A stretch of 64,000 bases of DNA from an uncultured Oceanospirillales bacterium (GTDB taxonomy: Bacteria; Pseudomonadota; Gammaproteobacteria; Xanthomonadales; SZUA-36), in NCBI GenBank assembly GCA_913055655.1, contig CAJXKA010000006.1:49126-113125 (forward strand). The letters run 5' to 3'. Position 1 is the stretch's first letter. The number at the start of each line of letters is the position of its first letter. The notes below the pieces were generated by a model. The model was not told the origin of the DNA, made no database searches, and saw only the letters and a list, made by a program, of their open reading frames with translations. Position numbers and translations under genes: made by a program. Shown here piece after piece: positions 1 through 7,782 of the stretch.

Positions 1-2
1 AC

Positions 3-530
3 CGAATCACCCGATTTCTCGCCTGCGCCTTCGTGGCTGTTGCGTTTCCGGTGGCCGCACAGGACAGCAAGACGGCTGGCGAACACGTTGATGACACCTG
101 GATTCACACCAAGGTGAAGGCCAACCTGGCCACCAACCAGGGTGGCAGCGTCAACATCGAAGTCTACAACGGCTACGTGCAGCTGGCGGCCTATACGACC
201 AACCCGGAGCTCAAGGAGCGGCTGCCGAAACTGGCGGCCGAGATTACCGGCGTGAAGAAGGTGCTGAACCGGATTTACGTGGTCGAGGACCACCGCAGCG
301 CCGGCACCATGCTGGATGATGGCGTCCTGTCCACCAAGGTGAAGTCGGCCGTTGCCGACGGTGACCTTTCACGCGGTGCCGACGTTAACGTCGAAGTGAA
401 CCGGGGCGTGGTGCTGCTGAGCGGGTTCGTCGACAGCACCGAGGTGCGCGACGAGGCCATCAAGCTGGCCGGCGAGGTGAAAGGCGTCGAGAAAGTCATC
501 AACGGAATGGACCTGAAACCGACCGACTGA
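3..530 (+). CDS. BON-domain periplasmic protein (5' end outside window)
   Basis: The open frame runs in from the left edge, and the first visible residues are the end of a hydrophobic signal peptide closing at VAAQ, so the true start lies upstream. A GTG at 33 is in frame but falls inside the signal peptide. Two BON domains follow: the first starts near IHTKVKANL and ends at GVKKVLNRI, the second runs from LSTKVKSAVA to GVEKVINGM. BON proteins of the OsmY type sit in the periplasm and are linked to envelope or osmotic stress and phospholipid binding. The exact role here cannot be told. Family assignment is firm; function is inferred from family only. Confidence 0.85.
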   Translation, partial: RITRFLACAFVAVAFPVAAQDSKTAGEHVDDTWIHTKVKANLATNQGGSVNIEVYNGYVQLAAYTTNPELKERLPKLAAEITGVKKVLNRIYVVEDHRSAGTMLDDGVLSTKVKSAVADGDLSRGADVNVEVNRGVVLLSGFVDSTEVRDEAIKLAGEVKGVEKVINGMDLKPTD

Positions 531-588
531 TTTTCGGCCACCATCCGGGGTCATGAGGCCAGGGTCGCCATCGCGGCTCTGGCCTTAT

Positions 589-729
589 ATCATTTATGAT
601 TTATATTTTGCATAAAACCCATATATAGATCATAAATGATCTGTTTTTCCAAAATACCGATATCTATTCATCTGAATATCATTTATTATAGTTTTATGCC
701 TATAAAGGCTATTTTTAATCATAAATGAT
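589..729 (+). promoter_or_regulatory. hipBA control region with four operator-like palindromes
   Basis: An AT-rich stretch in otherwise GC-rich DNA carries four copies of the inverted repeat ATCAT-WW-ATGAT: 589-600, 629-640, 678-689 (last half imperfect) and 718-729. Start-to-start spacings are 40, 49 and 40 bases. The fourth copy ends one base before the hipB ATG at 730. A possible -10 box TATAAA lies at 701-706, so the third copy would cover the -35 area and the fourth the transcript start. Multi-site binding by HipB is known in hipBA loci; that these are the sites is inference from position and symmetry. Confidence 0.75.
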
Positions 730-1065
730 ATGAAAATACAAAACCTGACCCCGCTGGACAGCGCGCTCGCCGAGCTGGGCCGCCGCCTGGCGCTGGCCCG
801 CAAGACGCGGGGCATGTCCCAACAGGAACTGGCCGATGCGGCCGGCATCGGCGTCGCCACGCTGCGTCGCATCGAGGGTGGCAACGACAGCCAGCTGGGC
901 AGCTGGATCAAGGCGCTCGGCGCGCTCGACCTGATCGATGCCGTGGACCAGTTACTGCCTGAAGAAATCCGCTCACCCATGGCCGATGTGAAGGCCGCCA
1001 GCAAGCGAAGGCGCGCCGGTGAACCGGAAGAACCAACAGATCCCTGGGGCGGCCAGGCCCCGTGA
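730..1065 (+). CDS. hipB: HipB-like antitoxin, XRE-family DNA-binding protein
   Basis: This 111-residue protein has a Cro/C1-type helix-turn-helix at about residues 15-65 (LALARKTRGMSQQELADAAG, then TLRRIEGG). It is followed by the HipA-type kinase gene with a 4-base overlap, the usual hipBA order. HipB neutralises HipA and represses the operon. The C-terminal tail beyond residue 80 is charged and probably disordered. No Shine-Dalgarno sequence is visible before the ATG because an operator copy occupies that space; translation may be leaderless or weak. Family call is strong; autoregulation is inferred from the four upstream palindromes. Confidence 0.9.
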   Translation: MKIQNLTPLDSALAELGRRLALARKTRGMSQQELADAAGIGVATLRRIEGGNDSQLGSWIKALGALDLIDAVDQLLPEEIRSPMADVKAASKRRRAGEPEEPTDPWGGQAP

Positions 1066-2357
1066 GCACGGCGCAGGCCAGGCTCTGGGGCCGCACGGTC
1101 GGCTACGTGTCGATGGACGACGCCGAGCCCTTCGGCCGCTTCGAGTGGGACCCTGAATTCGTAAGACTGGGCATCAACCCTGCGCCGTTGCAAATGCCGC
1201 TGCAGCGAGGCCGAATCTTCCAGTTCCGTGACCTGTCCATACGCACTTTCCACGGGTTGCCCGGCCTGCTGGCCGACGCCCTGCCTGACAAGTACGGTAA
1301 CGCGCTGATCAACGTCTGGCTGGCCAGGAACGGTCGCACACCGGACCAGTTCAACGCCGTGGACCGACTGTGCTACACCGGCCGGCGCGGCATGGGCGCG
1401 CTGGAGTTTGAACCGACCCTTTCGCCCACCAGCACCCACCAGGACTCGCTCCAGGTCGACCAGCTGGTGGAACTGGCCAGCCTGGCGTTCGCCAGCCGTG
1501 AAACGCTGCAGGTCCGCCTGGACGAAGGCCTTGGCGACGAACCACTGCTCGAACTGCTCAGCATCGGCACCTCCGCCGGCGGCGCCCGGGCCAAGGCCGT
1601 GATCGGCTACAACCCGAAAACCCAGGACGTCCGCTCGGGGCAGCTCGACCTGCCCGCCGGCTACGAGCACTGGCTGATCAAGTTCGACGGCGTGAAGTTC
1701 AGCGGCGACTGGGGCGTGGCCGACCCCGCCGGTTACGGCCTGCTGGAGTACAGCTACTACCAGGTGGCCAGGGAGTGCGGCATCGATATCAGCGAATGCC
1801 GGCTGCTGTCGGAAAACGGCCGCAATCATTTCATGACCCGGCGCTTCGACCGCACGCCGGAGGGCAAGAAAGTCTTCGTCCAGTCCCTCGGCGCGCTGGC
1901 CCATTTCGACTATTACGAAAGCGGCCACTACAGCTACGAGCAGCTGTTCATGACCATGAAACAGCTGGGCATGTCGATGCCCGACATCGAGGAACAGTTC
2001 CGGCGCGTGGTGTTCAACGTGGTCGGCTGCAACCAGGACGACCACGTCAAGAATTTCGGCTTCATCATGAACGCCGACGGCAGCTGGCGCATCGCCCCGG
2101 CCTATGACCTGTGCCACGCCGAGGGCAGCGCCTTCACCCGCTTCCACCAGCTCAGCATCAACGGCAAGACCACGGGATTCGAAATGGCCGACCTGAAACA
2201 CCTGGCCGAGTACGCGGGACTACCCCGCAACCGGGAAAAGGTGGTCGTGGAGCGCACCGTGCAGGCGTTTCGCGGATGGACGACGATCGCAGCACAGCTG
2301 GATATCCCCGAAATGCTTCAGGCGCACGTCACATCAACCTTGCGCCTGGACTGGTAA
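1062..2357 (+). CDS. hipA: HipA-family serine/threonine kinase toxin
   Basis: The 431-residue protein has the HipA layout: an N-terminal HipA-N1-like domain over the first 100 residues, then the kinase-like core. Seen motifs are the glycine-rich loop SAGGARAK near residue 170, MTRRFDR near 257, the catalytic-loop motif NQDDHVKNFGF near 324 and the metal-binding AYDLCHA near 347. All expected catalytic elements are present, so the toxin looks intact. HipA kinases phosphorylate aminoacyl-tRNA synthetases and cause growth arrest; the target here is unknown. It starts at GTG 1062, inside the hipB stop codon (GTGA overlap), which implies translational coupling to the antitoxin. Confidence 0.9.
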   Translation: MSTAQARLWGRTVGYVSMDDAEPFGRFEWDPEFVRLGINPAPLQMPLQRGRIFQFRDLSIRTFHGLPGLLADALPDKYGNALINVWLARNGRTPDQFNAVDRLCYTGRRGMGALEFEPTLSPTSTHQDSLQVDQLVELASLAFASRETLQVRLDEGLGDEPLLELLSIGTSAGGARAKAVIGYNPKTQDVRSGQLDLPAGYEHWLIKFDGVKFSGDWGVADPAGYGLLEYSYYQVARECGIDISECRLLSENGRNHFMTRRFDRTPEGKKVFVQSLGALAHFDYYESGHYSYEQLFMTMKQLGMSMPDIEEQFRRVVFNVVGCNQDDHVKNFGFIMNADGSWRIAPAYDLCHAEGSAFTRFHQLSINGKTTGFEMADLKHLAEYAGLPRNREKVVVERTVQAFRGWTTIAAQLDIPEMLQAHVTSTLRLDW

Positions 2358-2388
2358 TCGACGTCACCAGCCGGGTGGCTTTACACGC

Positions 2389-2595
2389 CTAGAGCAACCA
2401 GTTTTCTCCGTGGAACCCGATCTCCCGCCGGCCACGGAAAAACCGGCTGGCATCGGTGGCGAATCGAATGTAGTCCAGCCTGGCGCGTGGTGTCGGCTGA
2501 ACAATTCGCTGGGAAACTTCCAGTTCAGGCTGCGCCAGGGCACCCGGGCCAAGCGACTCGAGGGCTTCTCGTTCATGCCGCGTCAGTTGTGTCAT
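2389..2595 (-). CDS. Small protein paired with nucleotidyltransferase
   Basis: This 68-residue frame begins with an ATG that overlaps the stop codon of the upstream nucleotidyltransferase gene by four bases (ATGA), the typical sign of a translationally coupled partner. It has no signal peptide or membrane helix, and its residues are mostly charged. I do not recognise a family. By position it could be the partner in a two-gene toxin-antitoxin-like module, but this is inference from the overlap and size alone. It runs convergently into hipA. Confidence 0.5.
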   Translation of the reverse strand: MTQLTRHEREALESLGPGALAQPELEVSQRIVQPTPRARLDYIRFATDASRFFRGRREIGFHGENWLL

Positions 2596-3134
2596 GTTTC
2601 ACCTTTCAGTATGTCCAGCAGGTCCCGCTTTCCAAACAGGTCGAAGTACTCCCCGATCAGCTTCCAGTCCAGCGACTGACCCAACGCTCCGGCGCTTCGA
2701 ACCAGCAGGCGAATATCCAGCCAGTCCTGGTCGTACCGGGACGGGTCGTTGCACATGGCCTGGACCTTGAGGCCTATGATGTCCTCGGTGGCCGCCACGG
2801 GCAGGCTCAGTCCACCCTCGACCGTCATCCGCTCGGCACGCTCCAGCATGGCCATTGCCGGCTTCCGAAACGCGTGCAGCAAATCGATGCGCCAGTTCAG
2901 GTCGTCGCGACGATAGTGAGAAACATTTTCCGAGTGAAAATAACGTGCAAAAGAAAGCGCCCGAAGCACCTCGTCTGCAGTCTCGAGATCCTCTAACGCC
3001 AGGATGAAGTCCAGGTCCAGGGTCGCCCGCTGCACACCGCGCATGGCCATGCCGAACCCGCCGATGAGCGCGTAGCGCACAGACTCATCGTCAAGACGCC
3101 GGCAGAGGTTTGGGAGAACTCGGAAAAAATCCAT
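2592..3134 (-). CDS. Nucleotidyltransferase-like protein (AbiEii/DUF6036 type)
   Basis: The 180-residue protein begins with a helical segment and then shows the nucleotidyltransferase pattern YALIGGFGMAMRG at about residues 21-33 followed by RATLDLDF, where the two aspartates would bind metal. A further segment WRIDLLHAF near residue 80 fits the third strand. Such proteins occur as toxin halves of AbiE-like systems and as stand-alone genes. The third catalytic acidic residue cannot be confirmed by eye. It is cotranscribed with a small downstream gene and lies beside hipBA, making a small defence or addiction cluster plausible. Substrate is unknown. Confidence 0.7.
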   Translation of the reverse strand: MDFFRVLPNLCRRLDDESVRYALIGGFGMAMRGVQRATLDLDFILALEDLETADEVLRALSFARYFHSENVSHYRRDDLNWRIDLLHAFRKPAMAMLERAERMTVEGGLSLPVAATEDIIGLKVQAMCNDPSRYDQDWLDIRLLVRSAGALGQSLDWKLIGEYFDLFGKRDLLDILKGET

Positions 3135-3236
3135 TACCAGGTGCTTGAAACCCTTCAGGTTGCGGATGCTTCATTCTACGTGTTGTGCGCCAGATATCGA
3201 CAAGCGTACGCACACCGAGCCCCGAACCGGGCAACG

Positions 3237-4010
3237 TCAGAAGCTGAATCGCCACCCCAGCGCCGGGCCGTGCTCGGCGATATCAAACCTGAAGCGGTCG
3301 CGGCCCTCGCCGTCCTCGTAGTCGTAATCGATGTAGCGGTACAGCAATGTCACCGCGTTGCGCTCGCTGAAGTGATAGCCCACCCCGGCGTTCAATGACC
3401 ACATCAGGTCGGAACCCACACCGAAGCCACCCAGGTAGCCGAAACTGGTGAAGCTCCAGCGCTCGCCCATCGGCGAGTCAAAGCGCGCGCCGACGAACGG
3501 ATCGACCCACGATTCCGAGCGGCGCAGGTGCTGCCCACTGGCCGGGCCGGAGGTGTCCAGCGACAGCTTCACATCGGTGTACATGCCGCCGGCCAGCACC
3601 TGCCAGTTCGCGTTCAGGCGCCGCGTCGCCGACACCGCGGCAGTCAGCTGCTTGTTGCCAAACTCACCGGTGACCGCGCCCTGGGCCGCCTCGAAGTCCG
3701 ATTCCAGGTCCATGTACACGATGTCGGCAAACACGCCCCAGCCATTCTTCTCGGCCGAATACATGCCCAGGAAAGCACCCTCGAGCATGTCGAACACGTC
3801 GCCGGCGTCCACATCAACATCGGCATCGGCCGGGCCGATACCCGACGTGCCCTCGATGGTCGGCCCCAGCAGGTAGAGGTGGAAGGACTGGCGCCATTCG
3901 TCTGAAGCACCTTCCTGGGCAACGGTTTGTAAAGGCGATAGGCAAAAGCAAAGCGCCAGTGCCAGCCGATTGGCCCATTTGATGGATCTGTTGATCAAAA
4001 CTGTTTTCAT
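3237..4010 (-). CDS. Predicted outer-membrane beta-barrel protein
   Basis: A signal peptide covers about residues 1-31, with cleavage likely after TVAQ. The mature part has alternating hydrophobic and polar strands with many aromatic girdle residues and ends in WRFSF, a terminal phenylalanine typical for BAM-inserted barrels. The segment with repeated Asp-Val residues (DADVDVDAG near residue 65) is a short acidic loop. The length of 257 residues fits an 8- to 10-strand barrel. No specific ligand can be named. The gene stands alone and is divergent from the small membrane protein gene at 4145. Confidence 0.65.
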   Translation of the reverse strand: MKTVLINRSIKWANRLALALCFCLSPLQTVAQEGASDEWRQSFHLYLLGPTIEGTSGIGPADADVDVDAGDVFDMLEGAFLGMYSAEKNGWGVFADIVYMDLESDFEAAQGAVTGEFGNKQLTAAVSATRRLNANWQVLAGGMYTDVKLSLDTSGPASGQHLRRSESWVDPFVGARFDSPMGERWSFTSFGYLGGFGVGSDLMWSLNAGVGYHFSERNAVTLLYRYIDYDYEDGEGRDRFRFDIAEHGPALGWRFSF

Positions 4011-4144
4011 GACCTATGGAATCCTTGCTCGATTGAATCCGCGTTTGGAGTTCTCTGTATACTCAAACTTCCGGTGAAAGGGCCATTCTGGCAGTCTATC
4101 CCGGGCACTGAAACCCGATCACCTCGACAGGAGCACTGACCATC

Positions 4145-4624
4145 ATGGCCAATCACGAAGAAGCCATTGCCCTCGCCATTGAACCTACTGATAAACAGCG
4201 GCTGTTTGTCCGGTATACGCTCGCGATCCTGATCGACCTGGCCGTGCTGGGGCTGTTCAACGAGTACTGGGACAAGGTCCACATCGAGGGCTTCACGATC
4301 GCCTTGATGACCGCGGTCCTGATGCAGGTGCTGCTGCAGGCGACATTCAAGGTTGAGCATCGCGTCAGGGGCTGGTTCAAGTCGAAGTCGGGAACCGGCG
4401 CCAGGGTAGCTTACTACTTCACCGTCTGGCTGATCCTGTTTGGCTCGAAACTGGTCATCCTGGGTGCGATCGAGTGGCTTTTCGGCGACCAGGTACGATT
4501 CATCGGGTGGTTTCACGGTCTGATTCCCTTTATTTCCGTGATCATCACCATGCTCGTCGTCGAGGGGCTGGTCGCCCGCATCTACCAACAATTGGGCAAC
4601 AAGCCGCAAGAGCGCACTGCCTGA
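4145..4624 (+). CDS. Small integral membrane protein of unknown function
   Basis: The 159-residue protein has about four hydrophobic segments: near residues 22-40, 50-68, 86-108 and 118-142. Positively charged residues between segments two and three (RVRGWFKSKSG) suggest an inside loop. A clear ribosome binding site, CAGGAG, lies 10 bases before the ATG. A weak promoter, TTGAAT and TATACT (4033-4063), precedes it. I do not recognise the family and propose no function. It is divergent from the predicted barrel gene, and about 47 bases separate its stop from the convergent antiporter. Confidence 0.65.
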   Translation: MANHEEAIALAIEPTDKQRLFVRYTLAILIDLAVLGLFNEYWDKVHIEGFTIALMTAVLMQVLLQATFKVEHRVRGWFKSKSGTGARVAYYFTVWLILFGSKLVILGAIEWLFGDQVRFIGWFHGLIPFISVIITMLVVEGLVARIYQQLGNKPQERTA

Positions 4625-4671
4625 CGGCCCAGCGCCACGGGTGACATTGCCTCCCGGGGGTGGCTGCGCCC

Positions 4672-5877
4672 TCAGTCATCACCATGATTGAGGGCCGAAA
4701 TCTTCCTGGCGAACGGGTTGGCGGTCATCCCGTGCGCGACCAGGCTCAGGAACACGGTACAGGCCACAACGAGCGCCATCAGCTCGGCGCCGGGTAAACC
4801 GGCATCCAGCACCAGCACCGCGAACACGATGCTGGCCAGGCCACGCGGCCCGAACCAGCCCAGGAACAGCTTGTTGGCATTCGATTCCCCGGTGCCGGCC
4901 AGGGACAGCCAGACCGGGAGCATCCGGAAGACGGTCAGGCTCAGCAAGGCGAACGCGACCACCTGCCAGGTCACGAAATCCCGCACCTGCCAGACCACCG
5001 AAATCCCGAACAGCAGCCAGGTCAGCATGGCCAGGGTTTCCGCGACGCCCTCCGAGGAATGCAGTACCTCGTGGGTATCCTCGCGGGCGAAGTAGCCAAA
5101 CAGCATGCCGCCCGTAAACGCCGCGATGTACCCGCTGCCGCCCAGGCTCTGGGCCAGGGAGAAACAGCCGATGGCCAGTGCGATGGTCGTCATCTGGCCC
5201 CAGACAGCGGTCATCCAGCCACGGTTCCAGCAGGCGCGGAACAGCACCGCGCCAAGGGCGGCAAGCCCCATTCCCACGGCCATGCCGATACCGATTTCCT
5301 CGATCAGCAGGTGTATGGCCGCGAAGCTGCCCGTATGGGCCTCGCTACCGACCTCCAGGCCAATGAACAGCAGCAGGATGGGCACACACAGGCCGTCATT
5401 CAGGCCGCTTTCAACGTTCAGCCCCTCGCGCAGGCGCGACGGCACCACGGGGTTGGTCACCACGGCCTTGCCCAGGGCGGCATCCGTGGCCGCGAGCATG
5501 GTGCCCAGCGCCGCCGCCTCGAAGATGGTGAGCGCGTCGAACATGATGAAAGCGCCCAGGAAGCCCAGCAAAATGGCGCCGGGCAGGCCGATCAGGAGCA
5601 TCCGCGCCGGGATGCCGTAATGCCGCCCCAGTGTCCGCAGGTTGGCGTTGGCCGAGTCATTGAACAGGAACAGCGCCAGCGTCAGGTCGGCCAGGAACCG
5701 CAATGCCTGGCGCGGCTCCGTTCCCGTAAACCAGCCGAGTAACGCCGGACCCATGATGATACCGGCAGCAACAAAAATCATCGGCCCGGATATCCATGAC
5801 CGCTCGACCCGGCCGGCGACCAGGGTGTAGAGGAAAACGAATAACGCGAGGATGGCGAGCTGTTCGTAGAGCGCCAT
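4672..5877 (-). CDS. Cation:proton antiporter (CPA1-type)
   Basis: The 401-residue protein is almost wholly hydrophobic with about 11 to 12 membrane helices, as in the Na+/H+ exchanger domain family. The segment VESGLNDGLCVPILLLF near residue 155 carries the acidic Asn-Asp pair typical of the ion-binding site in electroneutral CPA1 exchangers. No C-terminal regulatory domain is present; the protein ends soon after the last helix. The ATG lies three bases after the stop codon of the upstream DUF3604 gene, so the two are almost surely cotranscribed. Ion choice (Na+, K+ or both) cannot be told. Confidence 0.85.
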   Translation of the reverse strand: MALYEQLAILALFVFLYTLVAGRVERSWISGPMIFVAAGIIMGPALLGWFTGTEPRQALRFLADLTLALFLFNDSANANLRTLGRHYGIPARMLLIGLPGAILLGFLGAFIMFDALTIFEAAALGTMLAATDAALGKAVVTNPVVPSRLREGLNVESGLNDGLCVPILLLFIGLEVGSEAHTGSFAAIHLLIEEIGIGMAVGMGLAALGAVLFRACWNRGWMTAVWGQMTTIALAIGCFSLAQSLGGSGYIAAFTGGMLFGYFAREDTHEVLHSSEGVAETLAMLTWLLFGISVVWQVRDFVTWQVVAFALLSLTVFRMLPVWLSLAGTGESNANKLFLGWFGPRGLASIVFAVLVLDAGLPGAELMALVVACTVFLSLVAHGMTANPFARKISALNHGDD

Positions 5878-5880
5878 GCA

Positions 5881-7686
5881 TCAGTCGCCCGTGGTCAGCC
5901 AAACCGGTGACGACCACGCACGCTCCTGCAGGGTGGCCGGTACGGTGTCCGGCGGTGCCACGCCCAGCTGCACCGCATCGAAAGTACTCCAGCGCGGCGT
6001 TGGAATTTCCAGCACGCGTACGTAGTACACGGCTTCGTGATCCGCAGAATAGTCGGGATCGGTCCACACGGCTTTCAGTTCTGCGGCCCCGATATCATTC
6101 GTATAGGTCGCGGTGGCGGTGTCGACGGTGTTGCCTACGGGTGGCACCTCGCCAGTTTCCGGGTCCGGTACGCGGCCGTCTGACAAGGCGACGTCATAAA
6201 TGGCCTCGTGATCGACAATGCCATCGGTCCACAGCTTGATGACCTGGATTCGGTCCAGGTTTCCACTATGTGGCGACTTCATCGCCCACACGGCGACTTT
6301 GAACGGCCCATCCTTGACGGACAATTCGCCACCCATCGGCACGCCGCCGGCATAGGCGCGGTCGATCCAGTCCGGCTGCGTCAACAGGTCGTCCGGCAGG
6401 TCGAAGCCGGCGAACATGCGCAGCGCGATGCGTGTCCCCGAAGTGGCGTAGGACTCACGCCTGGCCAGGGCGTCAAAGATCGGCCCTCTCTCGTTGGCAT
6501 CCGCCCAGACGCCCGTCAGTGTTCCGGGGTTCAGGAACAGGCTGCCGCCCTTGACGCTGAGACGCTGGCCGGCACGATCATAGAATCGCTTCTCGGGCGT
6601 GTTGTCCATCAGCGAGTGGTTGCCGCGGTTGTTGAATTCCTCGAAGGTGTTAATGGTGCCATGCGTGTCAGACCCACCCTTCAGCCCGAACATGAACGGG
6701 TTTGCACCAACGGTGTTTTTCAGCCCGAGACCCATCTTCCAGGCCTCGCGGACGTAGTTTGTCCGCAACGGCGGCACCGGCGCGCCCGATGGTAGGTGGT
6801 AGTTCCAAAGCTCGAAGTTCGCAAATTCGTCGTCGGGTGAAAACTGCGGATGAGCCATCGAAACGCCTTTCACCTGGCCGGCTTCATGCAAAGGTTCGTT
6901 CAGGTTCCGCCGCTCGGCATAGGCCCGGGTCAGGTAGTTACCTTCTGAATCCAGGAAAGAAAACATCTTGCCCAGGCTGGCGTTGCCGTTGTGCGACATC
7001 GCGAACACGGTCATCCCCTGCTTACGCCAGCTCTCCATGGCTGACCACAGGTCCTCGGGTTTGTCCGAATCCATGGCCGAGAACGGTGCCTCGGGAACCT
7101 TGCTGTCACGGAAAATGATATTCCGATGCATATTGGCGCCGCCGGGCAACGAGGTCCACTCATAGCCGAGGAACGTGGTGAAGGTCCCCGGGTCATTGAA
7201 CCCCTCCGCGATCTCTACGTATTTCGACCACAGCGACATTGCGACTTCAGGGTCACCCAGGCCCTGCAACGGTTTTCCGGAAGAGATGGCCCCCGCGATC
7301 ATCGTGAACGCCTTGGTCGCCTCCCCCTGCTGCACCAGTTTGGCGACCGGTGTGTCGTAAACAGGGCTGCCTTTCTCCGTGAGCATCGGCGCGGTACCGA
7401 GCATTTCCGCGTGATCACTGAGCAGGAAGAAATCGAGCGGTTGCTTGAGCTTCACGGGATTGCCAGTGGCATCCTTTGCTTCTTCACCGCGGGCAAACCG
7501 GAACGCTTCCTCCGGCCCGCTACGGTTGCCAAGCCCGAAGGCATCGATCGACCAGCTTGAGTGACCATGCAGGGTGCCAAAGTACAACTGGTCATCACCA
7601 CGATTCGCATCGTCAGCGGCGACCGTCGCGGAAAAAAATGTGAATACCAGGGAAAACAGAAAGTTGAGACGCAAAAACCGATTCAT
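5881..7686 (-). CDS. DUF3604 family exported protein, copy 1
   Basis: The 601-residue protein has a signal peptide ending at VAADD but, unlike the two other copies here, no lipobox. Family landmarks are YFGTLHGHSSW (His40, His42), LLSDHAEMLG (Asp91, His92), the motif YEWTSLPGGANMHRN, the site GGSDTHGT, and the closing block RVLEIPTPRW. The paired His and Asp-His motifs recall the metal site of PHP-type phosphoesterases, so a periplasmic hydrolase is a reasonable guess, but the enzymatic role of DUF3604 is not established to my knowledge. It is the first gene of an operon with the antiporter. Confidence 0.85.
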   Translation of the reverse strand: MNRFLRLNFLFSLVFTFFSATVAADDANRGDDQLYFGTLHGHSSWSIDAFGLGNRSGPEEAFRFARGEEAKDATGNPVKLKQPLDFFLLSDHAEMLGTAPMLTEKGSPVYDTPVAKLVQQGEATKAFTMIAGAISSGKPLQGLGDPEVAMSLWSKYVEIAEGFNDPGTFTTFLGYEWTSLPGGANMHRNIIFRDSKVPEAPFSAMDSDKPEDLWSAMESWRKQGMTVFAMSHNGNASLGKMFSFLDSEGNYLTRAYAERRNLNEPLHEAGQVKGVSMAHPQFSPDDEFANFELWNYHLPSGAPVPPLRTNYVREAWKMGLGLKNTVGANPFMFGLKGGSDTHGTINTFEEFNNRGNHSLMDNTPEKRFYDRAGQRLSVKGGSLFLNPGTLTGVWADANERGPIFDALARRESYATSGTRIALRMFAGFDLPDDLLTQPDWIDRAYAGGVPMGGELSVKDGPFKVAVWAMKSPHSGNLDRIQVIKLWTDGIVDHEAIYDVALSDGRVPDPETGEVPPVGNTVDTATATYTNDIGAAELKAVWTDPDYSADHEAVYYVRVLEIPTPRWSTFDAVQLGVAPPDTVPATLQERAWSSPVWLTTGD

Positions 7687-7782
7687 CGAACCCTCCCTCC
7701 AGGCTAAGCGACTAACCCGTTGTTAATCGACCTGCCCCTGATTCTAAACCCCTCCTACGGTAAAGAAGCAATCAATAGGGGC

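Noticed and set aside
630..2201. Long open frame of 523 codons on the minus strand over hipBA
   Set aside because: It is antisense to hipBA, where motifs are clear; its composition is that of GC-rich codon shadow, and it has no recognisable motif or ribosome binding site.
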